61,201 nt of DNA. Origin: Cladosporium sp. IMV 00045 (lineage: Eukaryota > Ascomycota > Dothideomycetes > Cladosporiales > Cladosporiaceae). Positions 22,350 through 34,757 of the stretch are shown piece by piece. Location: NCBI GenBank assembly GCA_001931905.2, contig MSJI02000293.1, forward strand, positions 1 through 61,201, written 5' to 3'. Positions within the stretch are counted from its first letter, which is position 1. Each line of letters starts with the position of its first letter. The position numbers were made by a program, and so were the translations under genes. The notes beneath the pieces were generated by a model. It was not told the DNA's origin. It was given only the letters and a program-made list of their open reading frames with translations, and did not search any database.

Positions 22350-23112
22350 AACGATTCGGAATCGGTGTATTGGCCTGGGATGCTTCGCGGAGAGAAGGCA
22401 TGCAAATATATCGGCAAATTGGTATTCAAAGGCAACCGATATTTGCATTGCCTATCAAGACGGTTCTAAAGCCTGTGTGACCAAACTGCATATTGCCGAA
22501 ATTGAGGTTCCCTGAAGCCTGAAGGTGCGACGATGCTGAATGGGCTGAATCAGGGCAAGAGTTTTGCGTGAGCTGGCGAAAGAAACAGGGAAAGACCGAA
22601 GCAGAATAGCGACGTGATGCGATCAGCCGGTTCGACATCAATGGTGATATCAGCTGAGTCATGGTGATCAGCGAAGATGTCGACCACGGAGAGAGCATGA
22701 TGATCGAACGCGAAGACCAGAGCCGAGTTGCGACGTAATCCAATTCGAGATAGATGGTAATATCAACTGCGCCATATCGCTAAGCTGGGACGTCAACCAT
22801 GAAGAGAGCACGAGAACCAGACACGTGCTCAGCTACCCGTGTTGCAATACCATTGTACGCAGACCAATGAAATGCAGTGTAAGCGTTACATTATAGGCGG
22901 CATTGTTCTCAACTGCCGCAGTTACACACGTATAGGCAGCCCATATGCCGTCGCACTCGAGGAGGCCATGTGAGGAAGAGCAAGTCGTTGTGAATCGTCG
23001 CATTGCATAGAAATTAGATATCTGTAAATTTCGCATACCTGACAGCCGTCTTTTCGAGTCGTACCAAACGCCGGTTTGTTTTCGCCCCAACAAAAATTCG
23101 CCCGCGAGCTCA
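22350..23112. other. Intergenic, upstream of GMC gene
   Basis: This 763-bp stretch contains the GMC promoter and the 3' flank of the membrane protein gene. Some similar GATGTCGACC/GGACGTCAACC-type fragments occur near 22670-22800, but they are too degenerate to call. Confidence 0.5.
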
Positions 23113-24140
23113 TCAATTCCCAGTCGGTGTTGAGAATCGCTTGTCGGACAGTTCGAACCGCACGACAGGCTCGTGAGGTGACACGCCGTCCATCTCGTGG
23201 ACCACGACTTGCGAGGGCGCGTGGCTGCTCTTGAGCGAGTCGTAGCGATCGAGGAAGGAGTGCGCTTGCGCTGGTCGGGCGCTGTTTATTGTCAAGATGC
23301 TGTTTTCGCGTCCGAGGCCGTGCGAGCTGTAGACGTCGGTCTGGCGCGAGTCGATTGAGAGATTTGATTGTGCGCGGAAACTGTTGTGGTGTTGTGGCAC
23401 TTGAGCGATGAACTCTTGGTGGTTGTCGGGGAGTTTGTACATCAGTTTGGGCCCTGCATGCTTTTGCTTTTCTTTGTGCAACATGCAAAGAGCAACCACA
23501 AGGAAGAATGCCAATGGAAGGCCAAGTCCGCATCCTAGGCCGGCCATCTGACTGGAAGTATACATGGTCGTCCCGTTGGTTGATGAGGCAGATGAAGCCG
23601 CTATCTCAGGGCTTGTAGTCGAGCTTTCCATCGCAGGTCCAAGAAGGTCGGCGACTTGTGATGATCGAAGGACGATGTTACCAGGTGAGTTGAGTTTCCA
23701 GACGTTATCCTCGTTGCGACACCGTGAGTTGTCTAGTCCGCATGTAAATGTGCTGTTTTCGCCGTGGTCCGCGCAAGGTGTGATCGCAATGCCTGTATTT
23801 GGGCTCTCTACACGTTCCGACATTGTCAGCCCAACACTCAACCATAAGCCTAGCCGCGTTCTTCCTCACCTGTCTTGCAAGATCCCGCGCAAGCATCGCT
23901 GCCCCAAGTCTCGTCCGTGCAACTCCCTCTACTAACAATCCCCCCTCCAAAGCAAAGTCCATTATCCATGCAATACGAGTCGGCGTTGCAACATGATGAG
24001 TGGCCTTCGGTACTGCAAGGCGTATCTGATGATGAAAGGGTTCCGTCGGGATAGAAGCATTTTTGCGCTGATGTGGTTGTCGCGAGCAAGAGAATGGAAG
24101 CCTGTAACGCCCGGCGAAGGCTCATAGTAAAGAACGGCAT
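23113..24140 (-). CDS. Cys-rich single-pass membrane protein
   Basis: Exons 23870-24140 and 23113-23807 around intron 23808-23869 (GTGAGG, GCTGAC, TAG) give 321 residues. Layout: signal peptide (LLLATTTSA), a Cys-rich ectodomain beginning QKCFYPDG with about a dozen cysteines (CSTEGHSSCC, YCMDNGLC, SRGSCTDETW, SDACAGSC, PCADHG, TFTCG, SRCR), a Ser/Thr linker, one membrane segment (LGLPLAFFLVVALCML) and a cytosolic tail of about 120 residues rich in Ser and His. This architecture is a widespread unnamed Pezizomycotina family, known only by pattern; sensor or adhesion roles are speculation. Start MPFFTM was chosen to keep the signal peptide short. Confidence 0.85.
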
Positions 24141-25594
24141 GCCTCTGACAAGAGACTTGAAGTAGGAAAAGGCGTCGACTATAATCAAGAAAATGTATGC
24201 GCGAAAAGGAACGTCCAGAAAGAAAAATTATCACAATGCCTCAAAGGCAGGCGGCGAACCGATAGGCAGAACAACGAGCGACAGGTGGTAGTAAACAGTT
24301 TGAAGAAACGGTTGCGAGAAGAGGTAACACCTACAGAAAGTCATAGACTCTTCAGAACCCAAGGGGTCCTGGCGCGCGCCCGCAGCCACCGTCGACTACC
24401 TCGATCGGGCATCATCTTTCTCTGCTGCTCCAGGTCTTAGGAAGGGCGAGAAAAGGGAGGAGGTGGATTTGTTCTTGCGCGGGCGAACCGAGCACAAGGT
24501 TGACAAGTTCCAACGGTTCGCAGAGGCGCTATGGCAAGTTTGATTAGGCGGGCTGCGTTTCGAATTACGCCACTTGCAGCGCCAAATACCCCCATTTGCG
24601 GTGATGGGTACCTAGATACTTCGGTCTGGCTGGTTGGTCGACCCATGAAGGTGATGTGATCCTTCCTGTTCGGCACTCGCTTGTGGTGTTTCATATCTCT
24701 GGTATATTGAGCTGTCAAGTGGTTGCCCAGCACACCCGGCGAACGGGTTCTCGGGCGCACGCCACGCACACACACAGACACCATGCTCGCTGATCAGGAG
24801 CACGCGCGTTGGAAATGGCTTGCCACGCCGTCTGTCGAACTTGCGAGCGTTTGCGGAGCCTTCACACCAAGCGATTGACGAGGCTAGGCCGGGCAGATGC
24901 TCGGGTGTGATGAGGATCGCAGTTAGATTGCCCAACAGACCGCGCGAGAGAAACTACACTCCAATCAACGGCGTGTGATTTGGAACGGAGGGAAGATGGG
25001 TATCGGTATGCAGGAGTCGTCGATATAGGTAGGGAAGTATTTGATGTTTGATGCATGCATCTCCCCCATACGTTCTAGCGCTGGCCGAAAGTCTGTTTCA
25101 CCTTTTCAGCAGCATGTATAGCTGGACCGTAAGCGACTACTTCATATCCACAATGCAGTAATCTCTAGTGTTGTGCACTAGTCAGCAGTACAATACACTA
25201 ATCGAGCAGGAGCACCATTCCAGTAAGTCGGCAATAGTTTATCACCGCCGTTTGACACGCACACACATGTCATTGACCTGACCACACGATTGCCTCGGTT
25301 GCTGTGTGGGATGAGATGGCATGGCCGGGTTCCGAGTTAGAGTGATTTGAATAAGGTATGCTTGGGAGCTCGCGGCACGATGTCATGAGTCCTTGGTGAT
25401 CCTCTCGAATCTGATCTCATGGTTCGCGCGTGCCGCAATGTCCGTGTGCAGTGTCGGACAGACAGACCGATCTTTAGGTGGGACGATTTTCATTCTTTTC
25501 CCATTCTCTATGTACTTTCGATGTGTATGACGTTCCTTCCCAGGGGCGCGAAATCATGTCGCCAAAACACGTTGCAGTTCACCTCTAGCATCCA
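24141..25594. other. Intergenic, no gene seen
   Basis: This 1.45-kb stretch separates the membrane protein gene's 5' end from the 3' end of CHO2. Only short overlapping frames without features occur. A small inverted repeat (CTAGTG 25165-25170, CACTAG 25176-25181) is present and may be chance. Confidence 0.55.
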
Positions 25595-28500
25595 CTAAGT
25601 AGGCGTCGCCCTACCCTTCGAATGCGACATGCTATACGGCGCAAGCACCTTCTTCGCATTGCAAATCCTCCAAGCCAAGTTCCTCACATTTCCATCCGCC
25701 TGAACAACCTCCGGCGCGAACTCAATACCAAACATCTGCTGGATGGCATACACAACACGCTTGGCATACTTCCCTTCGCGCTCGAGGGTAGGACCGAACT
25801 GCTCGTCGGCAGAGCGCGGGGCGGTGTCAGGATCACGATCGAAGCAGTTCTGCACGACGGGCAGGACGGCCTGCTCGACGGCGCTGCGGACGATGCCGTT
25901 GGCGTCGACGTCGACGTCGTCCTCGTCGAAGCGGTCGATGCGGATCTCGAAGGGCAGCGAGATGGCCATGACGTTGTGCTTCTCGTCGTGGTGGTAGCGA
26001 AACTCGAACACGCCCTGCGTCCACCATAGCTTGTCGCCGGAGAATTCCATCTCGCCAGACATGAAGTCGCGGTTTTCGCCGTCTTTGCGCTCCGCGGCTG
26101 AGACTTGTTGGTTGGAGATGAGGATGCCCGAGTCGGCGTTGGCGAAGTCGATCTCGCCTTTGTTCGTGGCGACCCATCTTCCTTGCGCGGAGACCTTTGT
26201 GGCCTCGCGAGAGGCGTTGTCGGTGACCATGTACAAGCCCACCCAGTCCTTCTTGCTGTGGTTCAGTGGTGCTGTCCATTTGACTCTGATAGGCGCTCCA
26301 TATTGCACGGTCAAGCGTTTGAAGCTGTCCGTCCGGCTCTGCGGCTTCTGGCCAGCCTCACCTTCGCGGCCACTTTGTGGGGGACTCAAGCTCTGAATAG
26401 CTGGGTTGGTGGTATCAATCTCAAGGGAGTAGTCTTTGATTTCCAAGCCTGCAAGATCCGGCGCCAACTTGGTAATGCTGATGCGAGCCGGATAGTTGCT
26501 GAACAGAGTCTTAGAGTCCTTGACAAAGCTGCTAAATCCAGCCGCCAGTTTGGGCCGAGCGGCATCGATGAAGTCCTCAACAAAGTCCAACGTCTCATCC
26601 AAAACTTTGTCCACGCTGCCAGTCCACTTCTGCAGCGGCGGTGGGAGAGAGCGCTGGATGTTCTTCGAGACGCCCGACGTCTCACGGAGGCTCTGGCGGT
26701 ACAGCTTTTCCATGTGCGGGCGTTCGATGAATTGGATGAAACATAGAGTGAGAGCATGGCTCATCAAGGCCAGGAAGAAAATGGCCTTGCTCCAAGTCAA
26801 GATGGCGGCACCCCACACGCCAGCCAGGCCGATGGTGCGCTCAGGGTTGTTCAAGAAACGGTAGATTCCATCATAGGTAAGCTTCTGAGGGCCGTTGTAG
26901 AAAAAGTCGCCGAAGAACCAGCCAAACTCGCCCAGAGACTCATAGATACTGGTAGCGGTCCAGACTTGCAGCGCGATGAGAGCGATTCCGAAGACGTGGC
27001 GCAGAATCGTCATGCCGTAAGTCCAGTCGGCGGGCAGGGAGTACATCTTCCAAGTAGCGCAGATAAAGCTAGTGTAGCACATGACCATGCTGAGATGGTA
27101 GATGCCTTTCCACTGTCGCCAGGCTTCGTCGATGCCCTCACCGTACTTGACAAAGTGGCGGGTCCAGCGCTTCTTGTTTGACTGTCGGTCGAGAATGACT
27201 CCGAGGCCAATTGAGTACCACAGACGCCAGGCGAAAGCGCTCAGGATGAAGAAGGCTTGCCAGGTGAGGTTCGAGGGCGTGAGGAAGGCAACGCTGTACA
27301 TGTAGAGCTGCAACAGTATGACTGACGTGTCTGTCACGCGGAAAAGGTCGACATTTTGGAAGCCAAGTAGGTTGTGCGCCTGTGACGGACCAGTGGACGG
27401 AGGGTTGAGAGCCGCTTCCTGGATGTTTCCGACGCTCAAGAGGCGCGACTGATATTGAGGACGGTCCGTCGGTGGTAGACCAGACACGTCTGAAATTTCT
27501 GAACGCTTCGGAAGAGGTGGCGGAGCGTTGTAGGTCTTTTCGATATGCGGGTTCTCAACAAAGGTGAGGAAGATGAGCTGTGCCGCGTGGGCGATGATGG
27601 AGATGAACAAGACCTTGTAGCTCGCCGCCATCAGAGAGATGCCGTAGTATCCGGCGTAGCCGACAGAGTACATCGGGTGCGGAGCAAGCTCAAACACGCC
27701 GTCGAAGGTAAGCTCCTGGTCGATCAGGTAGAAGAAGTCGCCCCAATACCAGGCAAAGTCCTTGACCACGCGGTGCGCGTCAAGTTTGACCCAGAGGTTG
27801 AACAGCACAAGGCCGATGCCGCAGACCCAGCGAGCGATTGTCATTGGTAGCTTCTCGCCAACCGGCCGGCCGCCACTGGCGATGGCGAAGAGGCAGTACG
27901 ACACGAAGTCGCTCATGAGGATCAAGTCTACGACGCGGCGGAAGAGTAGCCAGGTGTTGTACTCCAAGGGAGCATCCTCGAACTTGTAGTCCTTTGGAAT
28001 CTTGGCCTCGAGCTCCTGCTTGAGCCATTTGTACAGGAAGGGACGGGAGTTTTTGCCAGACTCAGGTTTCTCGAAGATCCCGGAGCGCTTGGCCCAGGAT
28101 GTAAGGCGCTTATGGTGGGACTGGCTCTGCAGCAGCCAGCCGATGCCGCCGTTGTAGCAGGTACGCCAGAAGAGAAATATCACGGCGAAGACAGGCACGC
28201 GGAGTCGCTCGGGCAAGAAGTATAGAAGGCCGCATAGGTAGGCTAGCACGGTGACAATGGCGATGTCAGAGGCGTTTTTTGGTTGCGTTGGGTCGAATAG
28301 CTGGGATACCATGTCCTCGGTGTGAGGCACGGTGAACACTTCATTCACGGCATCAGCATGATTAGTTGACGAGAGGAATGGGACAGACGCGAGCTCTCTG
28401 TTCTTGCGGGCATTTCTTTGCTCTCTATCGTAAATCTGCTATCCCACACTGTCGAGGCTCGAGAGCCGCAAAGGGAGGGTATTGTCGTGTACGCACCTGT

Positions 28501-28695
28501 GCCGTCCGGTGTCCTGCCATACGTCTTCTTGTCTTTCTCATCCTTCTCTTGACCGGCTTCTTGCTCATTGAGTACCTGCACCGCTTCCTGAGCTACGCCC
28601 GCGTTCTCCGCCTTGACAGGAGCATCGGGCCGATGTGGCAGCCTTTCTCTTAGTCCATCCATGTTCATGCCTTGGTCGCCGTTCGTAGACGACAT
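25595..28695 (-). CDS. CHO2: Phosphatidylethanolamine N-methyltransferase
   Basis: This ER membrane enzyme adds the first methyl group to phosphatidylethanolamine using S-adenosylmethionine, on the route to phosphatidylcholine. Exons 28497-28695 and 25595-28338 around intron 28339-28496 give 980 residues, the usual size for ascomycete CHO2. The joined N-terminus reads [19 protein letters not shown], a conserved start of the family. Two homologous membrane halves follow, each with a PEMT-like stretch ([21 protein letters not shown] and a second with [19 protein letters not shown]) and family tail motifs such as [11 protein letters not shown] and [11 protein letters not shown]. The C-terminal about 300 residues form a soluble beta-rich domain. 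Identification is secure. Confidence 0.95.
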
Positions 28696-29525
28696 GGTGT
28701 TGGTGTCGTCGTCGATCTGCAGCTTCTTGAAGTGGTTGAGAAAAATCAATGCATGAAATGAAGTGCCAGGAGGAAGAGAAGAGGACAAAAAGAAGAGAAG
28801 CAAGTTTTGGGTTTGGATGCTTTAAAGGCTATTGACATGCAGCAGTAGCCAGACCCGAGTAACAAGACTTTGAGTGGATGCGTAGAGAGAGGGTGTGGGT
28901 GGGCGGGGCATGTGCGAGTCTCGAGTGCATGAATTCACCTTTCAGTTCGCAGTAGCCTGTGGGCTTATGGAAGTGAAGTCGCCGCTATTGGCTGTGGAAT
29001 GGTGAGTGAGGACAGTTTGCGAGCGGAGTGGGAGCCGCTGCTGCGGGAATGTGTTGTGGTGGGGCTATGGCGATGGAAGTGAAGACTGGATGCACCTCGC
29101 TTGGCACGATGTCGTCAAGCGCACCGTTCGCCCGCGAGGGTTGGCTGGGGAAGAAAGAGTACCAACGCTATGAGGTATGTTATGTATGTTGATGTTATTT
29201 GAGCTGCATTCCTGCCATAGATATACCTCGGAGCTGATACGCAAACATAGAACCAGGAAAATACCAGCTGTGAAGCTGCCTTCTAGCCATCCTCTGGACC
29301 ATCTCCTCTAACTTTTTTCCCTTTGCAGCACCATGCAAGAATGCTTGTGCCTCATCGCATTATTGGCCACAGCGGTTGCCTAAAACAAGCGAGCCACCGA
29401 GAGTGGATTTATGGAGCGGGCCCACGATCGAGTCCCACTCCGGCTCACCTCATTGTGCCTCATTCCTAGGACCATACCTTGAGACCTTACACCTCCGGTA
29501 GCGCTCACTCCACCTCCGCCTGTTT
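28696..29525. other. Intergenic, upstream of CHO2
   Basis: An 830-bp stretch holds the CHO2 promoter and the 3' flank of the MFS gene. The sequence GCATGAAATG (28751-28760) resembles a yeast inositol/choline element but is not an exact match. Nothing else was recognised. Confidence 0.5.
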
Positions 29526-32223
29526 TCATTCGCCATACGAACGTCTGCCTTCATCGTACGCAATGGAAACAGACGCTGCAGACGACGACGTCCTCGGTCT
29601 CTCCTCATCCACCTCCTGTTTCTTGCCACTCACAACGGATCTTGAAATGCGTACGCGGAAGATACAGACTAGCAGACCGATCGCCGCCGAAGCAGAGCCG
29701 TAGATAAACGCTGCTCGAAAACCGCAGATGTTCGGATCAACGTCGTTGTCGAGTGTGTCGTTCAATGCGTGTGCCGTGGCCGCCTCTTTGACAATCAATG
29801 AGATTGGTAGCGAGAACGACATGGCCAGGTTGACGAGGATAGACGATACCGCCCCTGCCACGCCTTGAAATTTCAGCGGTTGCGATGATGAGAGAAAGAT
29901 TGTCGCGATGGTGAAGGTCAAATCGATGCCAAGTGTGCCGCAGATCATGGAAGGTAGGACTTCTGACCAGTAGGTGAGAGGAATGGGACCAACGGCGAAG
30001 TCGAGCGGCGCACCGATCCACGCCAGACCAGAAAGAATGAGCAAAATCTTGATGGGCACGATGTGTAAGAGCGAACCGCCGATCACGCAGAAGATTATTC
30101 CGCCTACGGCCATCGGCGTGTACCACAGAGAGAGCATGATCCCCTTGATGCTGTCCGGGTCTTCTGTTACCGAAGGTGCAACGAAGCTGTGGAATGTTAG
30201 CAAAGCAAAATTCGATTAAAGGTGACCTAAACACTTACTACTCAGCGGAGTTGTAGAGCCAAACACCAAAGGAACCGTAGAAAAACAGACAAGCCACCGA
30301 AAACGACTTGACTCCCCTCGGCCTGAAGAACTCAAACGGCAACAGAGGGCAACTTGCATACCACCCTTCCACCCAGAATGCAACAAGTAGACACGCCGCA
30401 CCACTGGAGAGCGGAGCATAGACGATCCGGAACGTGAAACCATTCCTGTCCAAATCATCGGCGTTGGCGTATGGCTGCACAGACAAGGCGTATGTCACCA
30501 AGATCAGTCCGCTCGTGATCAAGAAAGCTCCAAGCCAATCCATCTTCAGATGTAGACGCTGCCTGTCCGTTCTGTCATAAGGAACAGACAGGTATGCGGT
30601 GATTGCTGTGATGAAAGCCAAAGCAGATGCAATCCAGAAGTACCATCTCGCCTCGTTAGATGACAAAGCACCTCCAGCCAGGAATCCAGCAAAGAAACCG
30701 AGTGGCGCGCAAGCACCGTAAAGGCCAAGCACGACATTTCTTCGAGGGCCCTCTGGATAGATGCTGCCGACCATGGCGAAGGTAGACGGCGTGAAGGCCG
30801 CGATGGCGAAGCCCTGCATGGCTCTGGAAACGTTCAACAAGAGGCTTGAGCTGACGAAGCCAGGGATCAGAGTCCAAACGGCTAGCCATATCAGTCCGAA
30901 CATGAATGGAGGGTATCCGCCGTACATATCAGAGACCCGGGCGAAGACCAAGAGGAAAGCACTGAGGATAAGCGACAACAGGGCAGCTGGCCAAAACAGG
31001 CCGGTCGCATCGACGCCTTCATCGGAGTTGGCGTTGAAGAGGCTTGGGAGCACGATTGCGAAGCCCGATATCAGGTATTCGGCCAGGAACTGGGTCATGG
31101 CGATTGTGAAGCAGAAGCCTACTTCTGCTGCGAAGTGGCGGAATCTGCTTCGTTGTTCAAAGCTGTCTCCGTGAGCTTGAGTATTTCTCTCGACCGCTGT
31201 AAAGAATTTCTCAACAGGAGTTGTTGGAGAAGCTTGATCATTCGAAGCCGAGATGAATGATGGAGCTTGGGTCTGAGAAGCAGAAGTCGATGGTGGAATC
31301 CGACGGCCAGAGACGAACGATTCTCGCTTCCAAGACTCCTTGTCCTCCCGATACGTGATGAGCTGATCGAGACTTGACAGACGCTTGAATGTGAGGCTGG
31401 GCCTTCGAGAAGGGACAGAATAAGTCAGACGCGGCGTCTGCGGCATACTTGCAGACAGGGGTGGAGGCTGCCATGGGTCTTGTGCTCCCACAGAGCCAGA
31501 TCGGCTGGTGGTTCCTGAGCGGCTTTCGTCAACCTCTTCGCTCGCACTCTGTCCTGGAAATGGTGACCTCGAGGGCGGGTGGCTCTTAGGCCTGGCCCTT
31601 CCTGCCGCCAACATGGAGTCAGACACTGAGCTAGTCAGAGCGCGACGTGGGATACTGGGTATTGTCAGTCCCTCATCCGATGGTTTGGACTGGTGCCTCA
31701 GAGAGGAGTCTCGCTTCACGTGTGGCCTTCGTGGAAGGTTGAACGACGGCATCGATGGTCGCGACAACAGAACATGTTCCTGTGCCTTTTCGGGAGCTCG
31801 ATCATGCTCGTGTAGTGTTTCCAGGGACGATCGTCGTGAGATGTTTGCTTGCTCTCTCAAGGATACCGCTCGGCTTCGGCTACCATCGGAAGATAGCCTT
31901 CCTGTAAGGCTTGCTCTTCGCTCGCTGACGAACGAAGGCGACCTTGAGACGACACCTTGTACTGCACTATCGGCAATGAACGGTCTCAGCTCAGCGCTTG
32001 GTTGCGGCTGTGGTGTTTCGGCAAGATTGAGCTCGCGCTTTGTTGACTTCGAGGGAAGCAATGTAGCGGCAGGTGCTTCATTGACGGATGATGGTTCTTG
32101 ATTTCGCCCTTCGGTCGAAGCGTATGATTTTTGGTGCAAGCCTGAAAGCAATGTTGACTGCCGAGAAGGAGATGGGCGTTGAGCTTTCGACACAGGAATT
32201 TCTTGCTCGCCAGAATCGACCAT
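29526..32223 (-). CDS. MFS transporter with long Ser/Arg-rich N-terminus
   Basis: Exons 30239-32223 and 29526-30186 around intron 30187-30238 (GTAAGT, GCTAAC, CAG) give 881 residues. The first about 370 residues are hydrophilic, Ser/Arg/Pro-rich and probably disordered, with many RRxS/RxxS phosphorylation-like sites (SRRSSLE, SRSRAVS, SRRPSLTF). After them come about 13-14 hydrophobic helices. MFS marks include FARVSDMYGG in the first loop, AMQGFAIAAFTPSTFAMVG, and ARWYFWIASALAF. A multidrug-type (DHA14-like) exporter is the nearest match by feel, but the substrate is unknown. The tail is Ser-rich. Most MFS exporters are about 550 residues, so the N-terminal extension is the odd feature. Confidence 0.88.
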
Positions 32224-33902
32224 CTTGGAGCTTGTGTTCTCCGAAAGATGGAGAGAGCTTAGGTCAAGTGTGATTGATTGTCAGAGAGTGATTCGAGTAC
32301 AGGCGATCGAGTTAAGTACGACCAAATGACTATGGCGTGTAACGATCGATCGAAGAGAAGGCCCTTGTAGCAGAGGCCTCTATCAGGGAGCGTTGATGGA
32401 GTAGAGAAAACGGTTTGCGAGCATGACAAAAAAGGCAGGTAAGAAAGTGGAGAAAGAAAGATGTCACAATGCCACAGTGACGTTTTTTCTGGCCCGAAAG
32501 AGGTGCCACATCAAAAGCATGCCAGTCTGGCAGAGTCTGGAGGCGTTTGCTCAGGTGGCGGTTACGGAACTTGCAGGGTTTCGTATGCAGAGAGGCCTGC
32601 CCGGACAGCAAACGAGGGTGGATGTCGTACAGATGTGGAGAGTAACGGCTGTCAACGTTGGAGCCTGCAGGAAGGGGCGCAAGTTCGATGTGGTTTAGGG
32701 ACAAGAGCAAGGGCGGTTGTGTGAAAGAGGATTGAGGAAATATTCAAGAGGTCAGATATGCAGTGGTCTCAATCGCGTCACATGTCTGCTCTCTGAAGAC
32801 GGACGTGACCTCCTACTAGAAGTGTGATCATTTGGTTGAGGAGGTATCAGCAGTCGTTGCCATTGAGGTAGTCGCGCGGGTGTAGGGGCCTCAAGTGCAC
32901 CTTCCAATTTACTGATTTTGCACTTCTTATGGCTCTCAAATCTCGTCGGTAGCGAGATAATGGCAGAGCGCAGATGCCGTGCTTTGCCAGCGATGACAGT
33001 GTTTCGAAGTGGTACTCTGCATAAACCACGACAATTATGGCAGTCCCAGAGGCCGGTACGCGGAACGGGGATATGCTGCTGCGCAGCAGTAGCCTGCAGC
33101 AGCAGAAGGAAGCGATTCGTTGCGTGAAGAGCAAAGCTGCCAGACCGGGTCGACGGGACCTGACCAAGCTCACCTGAGCAGATCAGATCCAAGATCAGAT
33201 CGAATCTCCCTTGTTCACGTCAAATTGCAGGAGACCCACGCCGATCAGGCCGGTACGACAGGTCGCGAAGACAAGGGTCAGGCCCCATCCTGGGCACAAT
33301 GATCCTGGTCTGCAAGGAGGGCAGGGCGTCTAAGACACATGTTCGTCCCACGGCAGCGACAATCCGCATCGGAGAATAGCGGCTGACACCTGGGGCACAA
33401 TGTGTGTGGCCAGCCTCGCCGTTGCAGTGGTGCACGTTGCGCCAGGCGCATAGCAGCAACAGGTGGACGAGATGCAAGACGGACAGAGTTGAGAAAATGG
33501 CTTGCTCGGCTGGCGTTTGTTTCCCCGAACGCCAGTAGCGGCAGGATTGCATCGGCAGCACGTTTGTGGAACGCCACGGCAGCGGTTCGCAGCAGCCAAG
33601 CTGCAACCCTATTCTGATGGAGGCGTGGAGCCTGGTCGTAGGTATCACGTTGCTACGAGGGCCCCTGTCCGGTTACGAAACGGGCTTTGGCTGGGGTAGC
33701 AGGAAGAGATACTAGACTCGTTGCCCTACTGAGAGTGATTGCTCGCACGCGAGGATGTCCGGATCACAGCCCAACGTGGAAGTGGTTGATTTGACCTTAC
33801 GTTATGTGCAAATGTTAAATGACCTATCAAAGTGCATATATGTGACAAACGCATCAGCCAGCCACGCCCCCGCTGTGGCCTCTCTTCAGTCGTCTTCTTG
33901 TC
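32224..33902. other. Intergenic, no gene seen
   Basis: This 1.7-kb stretch is upstream of the MFS gene. Overlapping frames of up to about 145 codons occur on both strands, none with family features. A 14-bp palindrome (CTGCTGCGCAGCAG, 33076-33089) and a short AGATCAGATC repeat near 33180-33200 are present. An unrecognised small gene cannot be excluded. Confidence 0.5.
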
Positions 33903-34757
33903 TCAATCCTCCTTGCTGACGCTGGTTTCGGATGAGGCTCGCTTCAACGGTGGCACTGATCCGACTCGAGGGCCTTTCGTAGCCGCTTCCAGGCGGCTCT
34001 CAATCAGCTGGATCGCGTTCTCTGAATATCTACGACGATGATTTCCTGGACCGGGTTTAGTCGGTGCTGACGCGGTGAGTAGCTCTGGTAGTGCATCTTT
34101 CTCAGAGAGCGACGATCTATTGCTCGACCTTGCTTTTTGGGAATTGGTTGCTCCTGGATCAACTTGGCCGTAGAAGCTCCCATTGTTAGGCTCGACGAGG
34201 CCATTCCGATCATACCACACGGCTTGTCTGGCAGGCTCGTGGAAGCCATAGTTCGAGGATTGTCTGATCGGGGACTGATTGTACGGTTCATGGAGCATTG
34301 ACAGATCCCAGTATTGCGGTATCTCGCTGTTCCAGACAGACCTCTCCTCGAAGGGACCGGCGGTCCAGGGTGTTGCAGGTATTGAGCTGTTGGGAGTGAA
34401 AGGATATGCGGTGGGCGATAGCGGAGACTTCCAGGAAGATGACGTGTAGTGGTAGATGTTTGAATTGTAAGAAGCAATCAGATCGCTACATTGGCGAAGG
34501 TGATCGTGGAGATATACTTGTTGCGTCTCCCATCTCTTGGCTGTCGTGGTGGCAATCGCGCGATCCCATTGTAACCTCTTCTTGTCTTTTCGTGTAAGAC
34601 CTCGGTCTTTCCACGCCGACAGTGTTTTTTCGATTCTTTCAAGCTTCTTGTACAGCTTGCTTAGGGAGTGGTGTGACTTTCCCAATTCGGAGGTGTAGAC
34701 GCGATGCTGGTAGTACAGCAATGAGAGCATGTTGGCTTGTACTTCCATAGCAGCCAT
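33903..34757 (-). CDS. Hypothetical protein with N-terminal coiled coil
   Basis: A single exon encodes 284 residues. Residues about 5-100 are helical and charged (SELGKSHHSLSKLYKKL, IEKTLSAWKDRGLTRKDKK), consistent with a coiled coil or helical bundle. The remainder is Ser/Pro/Tyr-rich and disordered. Near the C-terminus is a short basic helix (HRRRYSENAIQLIESRLE) that looks like a conserved peptide. There is no signal peptide or membrane segment. Function not recognised. The frame is much longer and more biased than its shadows on the other strand, which supports it as a real gene. Confidence 0.7.
   Translation of the reverse strand: MAAMEVQANMLSLLYYQHRVYTSELGKSHHSLSKLYKKLERIEKTLSAWKDRGLTRKDKKRLQWDRAIATTTAKRWETQQVYLHDHLRQCSDLIASYNSNIYHYTSSSWKSPLSPTAYPFTPNSSIPATPWTAGPFEERSVWNSEIPQYWDLSMLHEPYNQSPIRQSSNYGFHEPARQAVWYDRNGLVEPNNGSFYGQVDPGATNSQKARSSNRSSLSEKDALPELLTASAPTKPGPGNHRRRYSENAIQLIESRLEAATKGPRVGSVPPLKRASSETSVSKED

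Noticed and set aside
25165..25181. CTAGTG/CACTAG inverted repeat as a regulatory hairpin
   Set aside because: Six-base arms with a 5-base loop occur often by chance in 1.4 kb of non-coding DNA.
28751..28760. GCATGAAATG as an inositol/choline element of CHO2
   Set aside because: It only loosely matches the yeast consensus, and that Ino2/Ino4 circuit is not established in filamentous ascomycetes.
32330..33192. Two minus-strand frames of 126 and 146 codons
   Set aside because: Overlapping opposite-strand frames of similar length are present, with no domain or splice support; left as intergenic.
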